Of a stretch of 64,000 bases of DNA, positions 7,733-16,298 are shown one piece after another. The notes below the pieces were generated by a model. It was not told where the DNA came from. It searched no databases and saw only the letters and a list, made by a program, of their open reading frames with translations. Numbering within the stretch: the first letter of the stretch is position 1; every line of letters begins with the position of its first letter. Where the stretch lies: positions 53,234 to 117,233 of the forward strand of contig JAIQEW010000010.1 of assembly GCA_020073605.1 (NCBI GenBank), in the 5' to 3' direction. Source of the stretch: Terriglobia bacterium. Its GTDB lineage: Bacteria > Acidobacteriota > Terriglobia > Acidiferrales > UBA7541. A program made the position numbers and the translations under genes.

Positions 7733-9343
7733 ATGAGGAAGAAATCAAAGCAAACGAAGAAGGCGACGAGCGGGGCGGCGATGAATCGCCGGAAGTTCAT
7801 GGGCACGCTCGCGGCAGCGGCGGGAACAACCGCCGTGGCGGGCAGCCTTTCTCCCTTCGCGCCATCGGTCAACGCGGAAACCGTTCATTTTGCCGCCAAC
7901 ACTCCCGGCATGGGCGGCGCTGGGCCTTTCCGCACGGAATGCGACATACGCGATTGCGACGTGGAAGGCGAGATTCCCTCCAACATCGACGGTGCTTTCT
8001 ATCGTGTGGGCCCCGACTGGCAATATCCGCCGATGGCTGGAAACATTCCCTTCGACGGCGAAGGCCACGTCAGCATGTTCCGCATTCAGAACGGCCACGT
8101 CGATTTCAAGAGCCGGTATCCTCGGACGCAGCGCTTCAAGGCGCAGGCTGCGGCGCGCAAGAGGTTATTCGGCATGTATCGCAATCCTTTCAGTGACGAC
8201 CCGAGCGTCAAGGGCGTCAGCCGCGGCACCGCCAACACGCACGTGGTCTATCACCACGGGCTTCTTTTCTCGCTGAAGGAAGATAGTCCGCCGGTGGCGA
8301 TGAATCCGCTCACGCTCGACACCGTGGACGACTACTACACATTCGGCGGCGGTCTGCACAGCCTCACGCACACGGCGCATCCCAAGTTCGATAACGCGAC
8401 CGGCGAGATGATCTCCTACGGTTACGAAGCGAAGGGGCTCGCCACCGACGACGTTTACATTTTCTCGGCGAACGCCAAAGGCCACATCACGTGGGAAACC
8501 TGGATCAAGGTCCCTTATGTCGGCATGATCCATGATTTCGCGGTGTCGCAGAAATACATCGCGTTCCTCATTCTCCCCATGGCCACGAACGTCGAGCGGA
8601 TGAAGCAGGGCCAGGTCCACTTTGCCTGGGATTCCACGCTGCCGACGTGGTTTGGCGTCCTCGAACGCGGCGGAGACGGCAAGGATGTTCGCTGGTTCAA
8701 GGGGCCCGAGCGCTGCGCCACGCACGTGATGGGCGCTTTCTCCGACGGCAACAAGATTTACGTCGATATGGATATGGCGCTTAAGAATCAGTTTCCTTTT
8801 TTCCCAAACCTCCACGGCGAGCCTTTCGATCCGAAAGCCGCGGCGGGAACCGTGCATCGCCTGTCGGTCGATCTCTCGGACAAAACTCCGCGCGATTACA
8901 ACATGGAGGAGCTCTACCCGCAGACGGGCGCGCTGCCACGCCAGGACGACCGCTATCAAACGATCCCGTATCGCTACGGATTCATGCCGACCAGCGATCC
9001 AACGAAGCCGATCAATCCAAGACTCGGCAACGTGGCGTTCCGTCCCACGAACTGCTACACCATGTTCGACCATGCCACGCGAAAGACCAGCCAGTTCTGG
9101 ATTGGCGACGATTCAAGCTTGCAGGAATGCTGCTTCGTCCCGCGCCACAAAGGCGCTGGCGAGGGCGACGGCTACCTGATTGGCGTGGCGACTCGCATGC
9201 TGGAGGCCGGGCGGTCCGATCTCGTCATCGTCGATACCCAGCACATGGACGACAAGCCGATCGCCACGGTCAGGCTGCCTTTCCGCAGCTATAGCCAGGT
9301 GCACGGCTGGTGGGTGCCGGGCGAGGACTTGCCGAAGGTCTAA
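7733..9343 (+). CDS. Tat-exported carotenoid/stilbene cleavage oxygenase (RPE65 family)
   Basis: The 536-residue non-heme iron dioxygenase starts at ATG 7733 behind GGGAGG. A twin-arginine signal (NRRKFMGTLAAAAGTTAVAG) occupies residues 17-40. The seven-bladed propeller family has four iron-binding histidines, seen here as H216 (TAHPKFD), H267 (MIHDFAV), H331 (ATHVMGA) and H524 (QVHGWWVPG). Family members split C=C bonds in carotenoids or in lignin-derived stilbenes. Tat export and the aromatic genes at 17-28 kb make a stilbene or lignin-fragment substrate plausible, but the substrate cannot be read from sequence. No carotenoid biosynthesis gene is nearby. Confidence 0.88.
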   Translation: MRKKSKQTKKATSGAAMNRRKFMGTLAAAAGTTAVAGSLSPFAPSVNAETVHFAANTPGMGGAGPFRTECDIRDCDVEGEIPSNIDGAFYRVGPDWQYPPMAGNIPFDGEGHVSMFRIQNGHVDFKSRYPRTQRFKAQAAARKRLFGMYRNPFSDDPSVKGVSRGTANTHVVYHHGLLFSLKEDSPPVAMNPLTLDTVDDYYTFGGGLHSLTHTAHPKFDNATGEMISYGYEAKGLATDDVYIFSANAKGHITWETWIKVPYVGMIHDFAVSQKYIAFLILPMATNVERMKQGQVHFAWDSTLPTWFGVLERGGDGKDVRWFKGPERCATHVMGAFSDGNKIYVDMDMALKNQFPFFPNLHGEPFDPKAAAGTVHRLSVDLSDKTPRDYNMEELYPQTGALPRQDDRYQTIPYRYGFMPTSDPTKPINPRLGNVAFRPTNCYTMFDHATRKTSQFWIGDDSSLQECCFVPRHKGAGEGDGYLIGVATRMLEAGRSDLVIVDTQHMDDKPIATVRLPFRSYSQVHGWWVPGEDLPKV

Positions 9344-9479
9344 GTCAAGATCGCAACTCTGCAGGCTTTTGCCGGCCTCGAATCATCTGTAGGCTTCAGC
9401 TTCATGCCCACCCGCTCGAAGCCTGCAACAGCAAAACCGGGAACATTTCCCAAGCTGCAGGCGTTTCTTGTATGACGCG

Positions 9480-11045
9480 ATGACGAACTCTTTTTCTGCC
9501 CACGAAGGCGACCGGCGGTCCGCGTTCTCAACCGGCATGACCGCGATCTGGGTCATTGCTCTGGCGAAGCTGCTGTTTCACATCTACTACAACAATCACT
9601 ACGGCTATTTTCGCGATGAGTTCGACTACATCGCCTGCGGCAGTCATCTCGCCTGGGGCTACGTCGACCAGCCGCCGCTGACTCCGTTTCTCATCCACAT
9701 CTGTCGTGCAGTGCTGGGCGATTCGCTCCGCAGCATTCGCTTCATTCCGGCGCTGGCCTCTTCTCTGCTCGTTGTGCAAACGGCACTCATCGCGCGCGAA
9801 CTTGGAGGCAGGCGCTTTGCTTTGCTGCTCAGCGCCGTAACTGTCGTGATCGCCCCGCAGTACCTTTCAAATGGCAGCTTGCTCACCACAAACTGTCTGG
9901 AACCAAATCTGTGGATGGGCTGCGCCTACTTCGCAATTCTCGCGATTAAGCGTAACAATCCGCGCTACTGGCTCTGGTTCGGGGTAGTCGCCGGCCTGGG
10001 TTTGGAAGAAAAGTACACAATCGCGCTCTTCGGCTTCGCGATTGTGGTCGGCCTGCTCCTCACGGAACACCGCCGTTTCTTCCTCGACAAATCGATCTGG
10101 CTCGGTGGCGCCGCAGCGTTCCTGATTTTCCTCCCGAACCTGCTCTGGAACATTCACCACCACTGGCCTTTCCTCGAGCTGATGCGCAACATACGCGCCG
10201 AAGGCCGCGATGTGGTTCTGGGGCCGGGCCAATACTTCTTTCAGCAGATGATCCTCGTGCATCCGCTTACGGCGCCGATTTGGATCGCCGGCCTTCTCGC
10301 GTTTTTCCTCTCCCCGAGACTAAAGCCGTATCGCTTCCTCGGCTGGGCCTACATCATCTGCTATGTGGCCCTCTTTGCCTTGCACGGAAAAAGTTACTAC
10401 CTCGCGCCCGTCTATCCCATGTTGCTGGCCGCCGGTGCGGTCGTAATCGACTCCGCGCTTGACCGTCCCATCGGAGCCTGGCTCAAGCCCGCAATAGTCA
10501 TCATCTTGCTCATCAGTGGCGCCCGCCTCGCGCCCATCACAGTCCCGGTTTTTGCGCCGGACCACTTCATCGCCTACGTGAAGGGTCTGCCGTTCAAACT
10601 TCCCGTGATGGAATACCAGCACCGGCGCGCCGTGCTCCCGCAGTGGTACGCCGACCAGTTCGGCTGGCAGGAAATCGTCGACGAAACCGCCGTCGCGTGG
10701 AACCAGCTCGCGCCCGCCGAGCGCTCCGACTGCGCCATCTTCGCGCAGGACTACGGCCAGGCCGGCGCGATCGACTTCCTCGGGCGCCGTTACGGCCTTC
10801 CGCCAGCGCTCAGCGGTCATCAAACCTATTTTCTCTGGGGACCGCACGGCTACTCAGGGAATTGTATGGTTGTTCTCGGCGACCGGCGTGAGCGCCTTGA
10901 GAAGCTCTTTGACTCTGTCCAATACGTCGGCACCTCGGCGGATAATCCCTACGCGCTCGAGCGAGAAATCGCTGTCTACATCTGTCGCGGACCGAAATTC
11001 GGCACGCTCGCGCAGTTCTGGCCCGAAGTGAAGAAATGGCGCTAG
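9480..11045 (+). CDS. GT39-type dolichyl/undecaprenyl-linked glycosyltransferase (ArnT/PMT-like)
   Basis: The 521-residue protein has many transmembrane helices. The first periplasmic loop carries YFRDEFDYIACGSHLAWGYVDQPPLTPFLI, the acidic motif and downstream block of GT39/ArnT-type enzymes that use polyprenyl-phosphate sugars. The C-terminal third (from about residue 370) is soluble. It likely adds a sugar to a protein or lipid at the outer face of the inner membrane. ATG 9480 is preferred over an upstream TTG. No undecaprenyl-phosphate-sugar synthase is adjacent, so donor and acceptor are unknown. Confidence 0.8.
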   Translation: MTNSFSAHEGDRRSAFSTGMTAIWVIALAKLLFHIYYNNHYGYFRDEFDYIACGSHLAWGYVDQPPLTPFLIHICRAVLGDSLRSIRFIPALASSLLVVQTALIARELGGRRFALLLSAVTVVIAPQYLSNGSLLTTNCLEPNLWMGCAYFAILAIKRNNPRYWLWFGVVAGLGLEEKYTIALFGFAIVVGLLLTEHRRFFLDKSIWLGGAAAFLIFLPNLLWNIHHHWPFLELMRNIRAEGRDVVLGPGQYFFQQMILVHPLTAPIWIAGLLAFFLSPRLKPYRFLGWAYIICYVALFALHGKSYYLAPVYPMLLAAGAVVIDSALDRPIGAWLKPAIVIILLISGARLAPITVPVFAPDHFIAYVKGLPFKLPVMEYQHRRAVLPQWYADQFGWQEIVDETAVAWNQLAPAERSDCAIFAQDYGQAGAIDFLGRRYGLPPALSGHQTYFLWGPHGYSGNCMVVLGDRRERLEKLFDSVQYVGTSADNPYALEREIAVYICRGPKFGTLAQFWPEVKKWR

Positions 11046-11117
11046 TTTTTCCCGGGGATCGTAAATCTCCCGATTGGTGCAGTTACTCCTTTGCAGTTAG
11101 CGTGGAAATTCTCCCGG

Positions 11118-11146
11118 TTGCGCGTCCCGATGCCTTCTGATATAGA
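11118..11146 (+). promoter_or_regulatory. Candidate sigma-70 promoter
   Basis: TTGCGC (11118-11123), a 17-bp spacer, and TATAGA (11141-11146), 42 bp before the secreted-protein gene at 11189. Confidence 0.4.
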
Positions 11147-11188
11147 TGCGGCGCGCCAATCACATCTCGAAACGGTGAACGGGGGAAC

Positions 11189-12178
11189 ATGATTCGAACA
11201 AGAATTCTCGCAAGCTCGCTTTCGGTCGTGATTCTTGGACTGTTGGCCGTCCAATCCACTTCCGCGCGACCCGGTGCGGCCAAAGCTGGTGATTGCGATC
11301 GCGCCTGCCTCAACGGCTTCGTTGACGAATATATGGCCGCCGTCGCCGCGCACGATCCGTCGAAGCTGCCGACCGCGGCGAAAGTCCGATACTCGGAGAA
11401 CAACGTCGAGATGAAGCTCGGCGAAGGTTTGTGGCAAACATCCGACGGCTGGGGCTCGTACAAGGTTTACACCGACGATCCGCAAACAGGCCAGGTCGGA
11501 TTTCTGGGCGTCGCAAACGAGGATGGTCATCTGTCATGTTTCGCAGCACGCCTGAAAGTAGTCGGTCACAAAGTGACGGAAATTGAGATCATCGCCGCGC
11601 GTCCGGATCGCCCGGGTCCGGTTGGCTCTGGAAATCTGACGGGAGGCCCCGACAACCTCAAGGATAAGCCGCTGTTTAGCGAAGACGAGCCGGCCAGCGA
11701 GCGAGTGTCCCGCGAAAAGCTGATCCAGCTCGCGAACGGCTATTTCGACACGATCCAGCTCAACACCGGCAAGATCTACACGACGTTTGATCCTGATTGC
11801 CAGCGCATGGAAAACGGATCGATCACCGCCAACAATCCAAACGCGACAAACCCAGTGGCCAAGATAGGCTGCCAGGCGCAACTCGAGACCGGCCTGCTGA
11901 AGATCGTCACACGCGCGCGCGACCGCCGCTTCGTTGTCGACGAGAAGCGCCAGATGGTTTTTGTGGCCACATTCTTCGATCACAACGGCACGGTGCGCCA
12001 GAACAAACTCGTCGATGGCTCCGTTCGGGCCATCGGGCCGCCGTTCGATCGCCCCTTCACCTTCTTGATCTTCGAACTGTTCAAGGTCAAGAACGGCAAG
12101 ATCCGCCAGATCGAGGCCGTCCTTCTGACCGTTCCGTACTACATGCCGAGCCCCTGGGTGAATTACAAAAGGAAGTAG
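11189..12178 (+). CDS. Secreted NTF2/SnoaL-like (DUF8021-like) protein, paralogue A
   Basis: The 329-residue protein has a signal peptide (residues 1-26) and a repeated alpha/beta layout resembling NTF2-like folds. The mature part opens CDRACLNGFVDEYMAAVAAHDPSKLP, a signature shared with fungal and bacterial DUF8021-type proteins of unknown function. It contains GEGLWQT, VYTDDPQTGQVGFLG, and conserved cysteines in FDPDCQRMENG and KIGCQAQLETG. It is about 40-50 percent identical by eye to the next gene, 13 bp downstream, so the pair arose by tandem duplication. There is no catalytic motif that can be assigned. Start at ATG 11189 after GAACGGGGG. Confidence 0.72.
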   Translation: MIRTRILASSLSVVILGLLAVQSTSARPGAAKAGDCDRACLNGFVDEYMAAVAAHDPSKLPTAAKVRYSENNVEMKLGEGLWQTSDGWGSYKVYTDDPQTGQVGFLGVANEDGHLSCFAARLKVVGHKVTEIEIIAARPDRPGPVGSGNLTGGPDNLKDKPLFSEDEPASERVSREKLIQLANGYFDTIQLNTGKIYTTFDPDCQRMENGSITANNPNATNPVAKIGCQAQLETGLLKIVTRARDRRFVVDEKRQMVFVATFFDHNGTVRQNKLVDGSVRAIGPPFDRPFTFLIFELFKVKNGKIRQIEAVLLTVPYYMPSPWVNYKRK

Positions 12179-12191
12179 TTCGTGAGACGCC

Positions 12192-13169
12192 ATGCGATTC
12201 GCTCCCAAACCTTTCGTGTTCGCGGCGGCGTTGTTCCTGGCTGCGCTCGCGTCCATTCCGGCGCGGGCGCAGAACGCGCGTCCGCCCGCCGATTACGATC
12301 CGAGCTTCAATTACGATTGCGACCGCGCCTGCCTCAACGGCTTCGTCGACGACTTCCTCGCGGCACTCGTGGCGCACGACCCTTCGCGTTTGCCGCTCGG
12401 CAGGGAAGTGAAGTACACCGAGAATGGCCAGGTGCTTCACCTCGGAGACGGGTTCTGGGGCACCGCCAGCGCGCTTCCTGTCTACAAGATCTATGCCGAC
12501 GATCCGCAGGCCGGGCAGGTCATGTTCATGGGCGTGCTCCAGGAAAATGGCGCACCTGTCATCTTCTGCGTGCGCTTGAAGGTTGAGCTGCGCCAGATCA
12601 CGGAAATCGAGGCGATGATCTCACGCAAAGAGCCCGGAAGCCTGGCACGTCCGGAGAATCTCGTTCAGCCCAACCCCGTCTTCGCCGAGACAGTCCCGCC
12701 CGCCCAGCGCCGCTCGCGCGAAAACATGATTGCTATCGCCAACAGCTACTTCAACGCAATTGAGAAGGGCCACGCGTCCTTCGTGCCCTTCGATAGCAAT
12801 TGCAATCGCATCGAGTCCGGCGTTCAAACGACGAACAATCCACAGTTGGCCACTCAACCCGACTCGGTCCTGGGCCTCGGCTGCACGGACCAGATCAAGA
12901 CCCGCAACTTTCAGCCGGACACGCTGATCCGCGACCGCCGCTTTAGCGTCGTCGATGAGGAGCGCGGGCTCGTTTTCGTCCTGGGGTTCTTCGATCACGA
13001 CGCCACGCTGCGCTCCTACACGCTTGCAGATGGCCGTACCGTGAAGCAGACGCGCACCGCTCCGTGGACTTGGGAAATTGCGGAAATGTTCAAGATTCAG
13101 GACGAAAAGATCATGCGCGTCGAAGCGCTCGTCAACCCCGCCCCATACGGAATGAAGGCAGGCTGGTAA
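12192..13169 (+). CDS. Secreted NTF2/SnoaL-like (DUF8021-like) protein, paralogue B
   Basis: This 325-residue paralogue of the upstream gene has a signal peptide ending near ARAQN. The same landmarks appear in order: CDRACLNGFVDDFLAALVAHDPSRLP, LGDGFWGT, IYADDPQAGQVMFMG, SRENMIAIANSYFNAIE, FDSNCNRIESG, LGCTDQIKTR and RDRRFSVVDEERGLVF. Conservation of all cysteines and of the RDRRF block in both copies argues that both are functional. Function is unknown; the fold suggests a small-molecule-binding or isomerase/dehydratase-like protein in the periplasm. Confidence 0.72.
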   Translation: MRFAPKPFVFAAALFLAALASIPARAQNARPPADYDPSFNYDCDRACLNGFVDDFLAALVAHDPSRLPLGREVKYTENGQVLHLGDGFWGTASALPVYKIYADDPQAGQVMFMGVLQENGAPVIFCVRLKVELRQITEIEAMISRKEPGSLARPENLVQPNPVFAETVPPAQRRSRENMIAIANSYFNAIEKGHASFVPFDSNCNRIESGVQTTNNPQLATQPDSVLGLGCTDQIKTRNFQPDTLIRDRRFSVVDEERGLVFVLGFFDHDATLRSYTLADGRTVKQTRTAPWTWEIAEMFKIQDEKIMRVEALVNPAPYGMKAGW

Positions 13170-13208
13170 TCAGGCTGGCGCCTGAATTGGCCGATCGCTG
13201 CAATCGCC

Positions 13209-13700
13209 TTACTTCGTGAAGCCGGTCCAGCGGCCAAAGGCCACCACGCCTATCCAGAGAATCAAACCCACGCCGCCAGCCACCTTTGCGGCCAGCGGAA
13301 TGCGCGGCCCTCGATCCCATGCGGTGACGCCGCGATACGTGCGCAGCTCGAAGTATGCGGCGTTTATGCCCACCAGCAGCAGCGACAACATCTTCATTCT
13401 GAACGTGAAGTTGTGATAGTACTTCGTGGCGCTCGAGCTGAATAGCAACGAGCCTGCGATCGCCGCGCAAACGAAACTGGCCCACGTCCACGGCAGCACT
13501 TCGTCGTGCAGCTCGCTGACGCTTCGATCGCGGTTCGCGAGATTGAGCAGCCGTAGATCGAGCATGGTGATCGAGCCGACCACCATCACCGTGAAGAGAA
13601 CGTGAATCGTCTCGATGGTGGGAAATAGCCAGGTCGATTGGCGAATGCTGGACGCAACCGCCGTGTTTTCGAGCCATGCGCAGAATTCGGGGATAGCCAT
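13209..13700 (-). CDS. DUF6644-type small membrane protein, copy 1
   Basis: The 163-residue protein has about four transmembrane helices and begins MAIPEFCAWLENTAVASSIRQSTWLFPTIETIHV. The helix with VGSITMLDLRLL is the recognisable DUF6644 signature. Histidines in helices 1-3 (IHV, YYHNF) could hold a heme or metal, but this is speculative. It lies 48 bp from a second member of the family on the same strand. Confidence 0.72.
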   Translation of the reverse strand: MAIPEFCAWLENTAVASSIRQSTWLFPTIETIHVLFTVMVVGSITMLDLRLLNLANRDRSVSELHDEVLPWTWASFVCAAIAGSLLFSSSATKYYHNFTFRMKMLSLLLVGINAAYFELRTYRGVTAWDRGPRIPLAAKVAGGVGLILWIGVVAFGRWTGFTK

Positions 13701-13748
13701 CGGGATCAGGTTCCTCTGCCGAATGATGTCGCTGCGGAAGCGGCTGAA

Positions 13749-14225
13749 TCAAAAATACGCAATCCAGCGCCCCGCCGTGATGATTCCAACCCACAGCAGC
13801 AGGGATGCCAATCCCGTCACTATGGCTGCGGCCTTTCTTGTTTCCCAATACGTGGTGTTCCTCTTGGACTGGCGCTGAACCACGAACGTAATCAGAGTCA
13901 CGGCCGCAAGCATGACCATCTTTGCTTGGAAGTATGGGTTCAGTAGCTCGCGAGAGGGCTCTCCAATAATCAGGATGGCGCCCGAGGTGGCGAGCACCAC
14001 CAGCGTCCTCCACACCCACGGCACGAACCGGCCCACCATCTCCGAAATCGTCCGGCGCCGGCCCACCAGGCCCATCAGCCGCAGATCCAGCATGGCCATG
14101 GAAGACATCACCACGGCGACGCAGAGAATATGAACCGTTTGCACGGCGGGAATAATCCACAGGACGGTTTGTATCGTCATGCTGAAAGGAGTATTGGAAA
14201 GCCAGTCGCAGAATCTTTCGATCAT
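13749..14225 (-). CDS. DUF6644-type small membrane protein, copy 2
   Basis: The 158-residue protein has about four helices and starts MIERFCDWLSNTPFSMTIQT. It is a paralogue of the downstream gene, sharing the order W-L-(E/S)-N-T, IxxxxTxHxL, SMAMLDLRLM, PWxW and a terminal GRW. The ATG at 14225 follows CAGGACG at a good distance; a longer upstream extension is rejected because it has no membrane or family similarity. The two genes probably form one operon reading away from the secreted-protein gene at 14409. Confidence 0.72.
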   Translation of the reverse strand: MIERFCDWLSNTPFSMTIQTVLWIIPAVQTVHILCVAVVMSSMAMLDLRLMGLVGRRRTISEMVGRFVPWVWRTLVVLATSGAILIIGEPSRELLNPYFQAKMVMLAAVTLITFVVQRQSKRNTTYWETRKAAAIVTGLASLLLWVGIITAGRWIAYF

Positions 14226-14408
14226 CGTCCTGTGTTCGTCTTCCCCGGGCAGCGGCGCCCGGAATAGTAATATGTCGCTGGCGCATCTGTCGAATGGATT
14301 GCTCGGAAACATGAAGACGTTGACGTGAGAAGCGAAGATTCGTAAAGTGGCACCGCACAAAGGAACCGTTACAGCCGATTCGAGCAGGTGAGCCTGACGG
14401 GCGACCAA

Positions 14409-15197
14409 ATGAACCAATCGAAAGCGATTCTAGCAGCGGCTATGATATCGACCCTTTGCTTCGCTGCTTTTGTGCCGGGTGCACGGGCGCAGCAAAAAGG
14501 CGCCGCCCCGCAGTTTCCGCAGGGAGCGCTTGCGCCCGACAATCTGGCAAAACCCCGGCCGAAGCCGCCGTTCAATCTGACCGGCACGTGGACGGTGGAT
14601 TTGAGCGCTGGGTTCAGTTCGTTCATGTTCGGACCGCCCTACCCGAAGTTCAAGCCGGAGGCGCAGGCTGCGCTTGAAGAAGGGAAGAAAGCGGCGGCCG
14701 CGCACAAGCCGTACCGCGACGATATCGGCCATTGCTATCCCGCCGGCCTGCCGATGCTCATGACGCGCGTTTGGCCGATCGCGATGATCCAACTCCCGAC
14801 GGCGATCTACATGGTGAGCGGCTTCGAAAACGGGCTGCGTATCATCTATCTGGATGGCCGGCCGCATACCGATCCCGACATCGTGGTCCGCTCATTCAAT
14901 GGCGATTCCATCGGACATTGGGAGGGCGACACTCTCGTCGTGGATACGAACAGCATGACTACGGAGCACCACTGGATCGATAGCGGCTTGCCCGTGAGCG
15001 ATGAGTTTCATGTGATCGAGCGCATGCGCTTGATCAATGGTGGAAAGACGCTGGAAATCAAATACATCATGACCGATCCCAAGAATTGGGAAGGCGAATG
15101 GACCAGCACCAAGAAGTGGGTCCGAGTGGACGATACGGACATTACTGAGGTCGAGTGTACTCCGGACCTCAACGAGCACCTTCTCAGCACTCACTAG
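14409..15197 (+). CDS. Secreted 'GHWEG' family protein of unknown function, copy 1
   Basis: The 262-residue protein has a signal peptide (MNQSKAILAAAMISTLCFAA, cut near ARAQQ). The mature region carries the block Y-L-D-G-R-P-H-T-D-P-D, then S-I-G-H-W-E-G-D-T-L-V-V-D-T, then H-V-I-E-R-M-R, and a terminal V-E-C. The family is common in Acidobacteriota and soil Proteobacteria and has no assigned function known to me. Two more members occur in this window, both next to DUF6152 genes. A GTG at 14388 is an alternative start, but ATG 14409 gives the conventional signal peptide. Confidence 0.75.
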   Translation: MNQSKAILAAAMISTLCFAAFVPGARAQQKGAAPQFPQGALAPDNLAKPRPKPPFNLTGTWTVDLSAGFSSFMFGPPYPKFKPEAQAALEEGKKAAAAHKPYRDDIGHCYPAGLPMLMTRVWPIAMIQLPTAIYMVSGFENGLRIIYLDGRPHTDPDIVVRSFNGDSIGHWEGDTLVVDTNSMTTEHHWIDSGLPVSDEFHVIERMRLINGGKTLEIKYIMTDPKNWEGEWTSTKKWVRVDDTDITEVECTPDLNEHLLSTH

Positions 15198-15226
15198 AAA
15201 CCAGCGTGTGCTTCCGGCTCGCGCGC

Positions 15227-15625
15227 TCAGTATTTGGGAGCAGCGCGATACGAGGGGTCGGTGAGCACCTCTCCGTTCGGGAGCGTCACCAGCAGGAAGC
15301 TCCCCCCTTTTTCGCCGGTCCTCAGCGGGTGAATGACAATCGTTACTTTGTCGCCGGGCTTCAGGCTCGTTGACTTCCATCCCTGACGGGCGAGATTGTT
15401 TGGACTATTGCACTCGACGCTCCACTTGTCCGAGCCGCCGTTTTCATTTGGGACCTCGATCTCGATCCAGCTGTGCGGATTGGTCCACTCGAATCTCAGG
15501 ATCGTGCCGGTCAGCGATACCTGCTTGTCGCGGTCAAACATCGCGCCGGAGTGGTGTGCGGCTGCGGGCATGGCCGCCAATAGGAGAAACAAGCTCAAGC
15601 AACCAACCGCTGCAGTTCTCGTCAT
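15227..15625 (-). CDS. DUF6152 family secreted protein, copy 1
   Basis: The 132-residue protein has a signal peptide (MTRTAAVGCLSLFLLLAAMPAAA). The mature N-terminus HHSGAMFDRDKQ and the block WTNPHSWIEIEVP define DUF6152. A C-terminal GDKVTIVIHPLRTGEKGG block suggests a small beta-barrel (OB-like) domain. The conserved His-His after signal cleavage could bind metal; this is inference. Convergent with the GHWEG gene at 14409 and 90 bp from a second DUF6152 gene on the same strand. Confidence 0.82.
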   Translation of the reverse strand: MTRTAAVGCLSLFLLLAAMPAAAHHSGAMFDRDKQVSLTGTILRFEWTNPHSWIEIEVPNENGGSDKWSVECNSPNNLARQGWKSTSLKPGDKVTIVIHPLRTGEKGGSFLLVTLPNGEVLTDPSYRAAPKY

Positions 15626-15715
15626 CTTGCCCCTCCGCTTCTCAGTCTGCGCTAATCGCTATCTTTGCGGTCCCGCGCACCCATTCGCTCTTTCTTAGCC
15701 CAGGACAAATCGCAA

Positions 15716-16108
15716 TCAAGGCTTCGGACGATGGCGGAAAGCCGCTTCGTCGAGAACTTGGCCGTCGGGAAGCGTGAGCGAAATGAAAAGTCCGCCCTTT
15801 TCGCCGCTCCTCAGAGGCCAGATCACGACTGAGATTTTGTCGCCCGGCTTGATGCTGTTTGATTTCCATCCCTGCCGCGAGAGATTGTTCGGGCTGTTTA
15901 GCTCGATGCTCCACTTGTCCGTCCCGCCGTTCTCGCTCGGAACATCAAGCTCGATCCAGCTGTGCGGGTTGGTCCACTGAAACTCGGCGACTACGCCAAC
16001 CAATGTCATCTCTTTCGAGCGATCGAACATCGCGAAGGAGTGGTGTGCGGATGCGGAAGCGGCAAGAAGCAGAAACGCGCCCAAGCACGCGCCCAGAACT
16101 TTCTTCAT
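15716..16108 (-). CDS. DUF6152 family secreted protein, copy 2
   Basis: The 130-residue paralogue of the preceding gene has signal peptide MKKVLGACLGAFLLLAASASA, mature HHSFAMFDRSKE, block WTNPHSWIELDVPSENGG and a terminal GDKISVVIWPLRSGEKGG. Start at 16108 because an upstream in-frame extension has no signal-peptide character. It diverges from the GHWEG gene at 16299 across a short spacer with a TATAAT element. Confidence 0.82.
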   Translation of the reverse strand: MKKVLGACLGAFLLLAASASAHHSFAMFDRSKEMTLVGVVAEFQWTNPHSWIELDVPSENGGTDKWSIELNSPNNLSRQGWKSNSIKPGDKISVVIWPLRSGEKGGLFISLTLPDGQVLDEAAFRHRPKP

Positions 16109-16185
16109 CGAGGCCCCCCGGTCAGCCAATTCCGGTTTTCGATCCGGATTCCCATGCAGCGCCGCTCGCGCCGCCCGCATAAAGC

Positions 16186-16193
16186 ATTATAAT
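16186..16193. promoter_or_regulatory. Palindromic ATTATAAT, possible shared -10 of divergent genes
   Basis: The octamer reads ATTATAAT on both strands, so it offers a perfect TATAAT in each direction between the DUF6152 gene (16108, minus) and the GHWEG gene (16299, plus). A GTTACA-type -35 is present on the minus strand with a 15-bp spacer; no good -35 is seen on the plus strand. Confidence 0.35.
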
Positions 16194-16298
16194 ACGCGCC
16201 GGAATTTGTAACATGGTTTCGTGCGCGACGCCTCGTGTTGCCCAGCGTGGGGGGATGGCCGCAGGCCCGCGACACGGCGTTGCCGGGATGGAGGGAGT

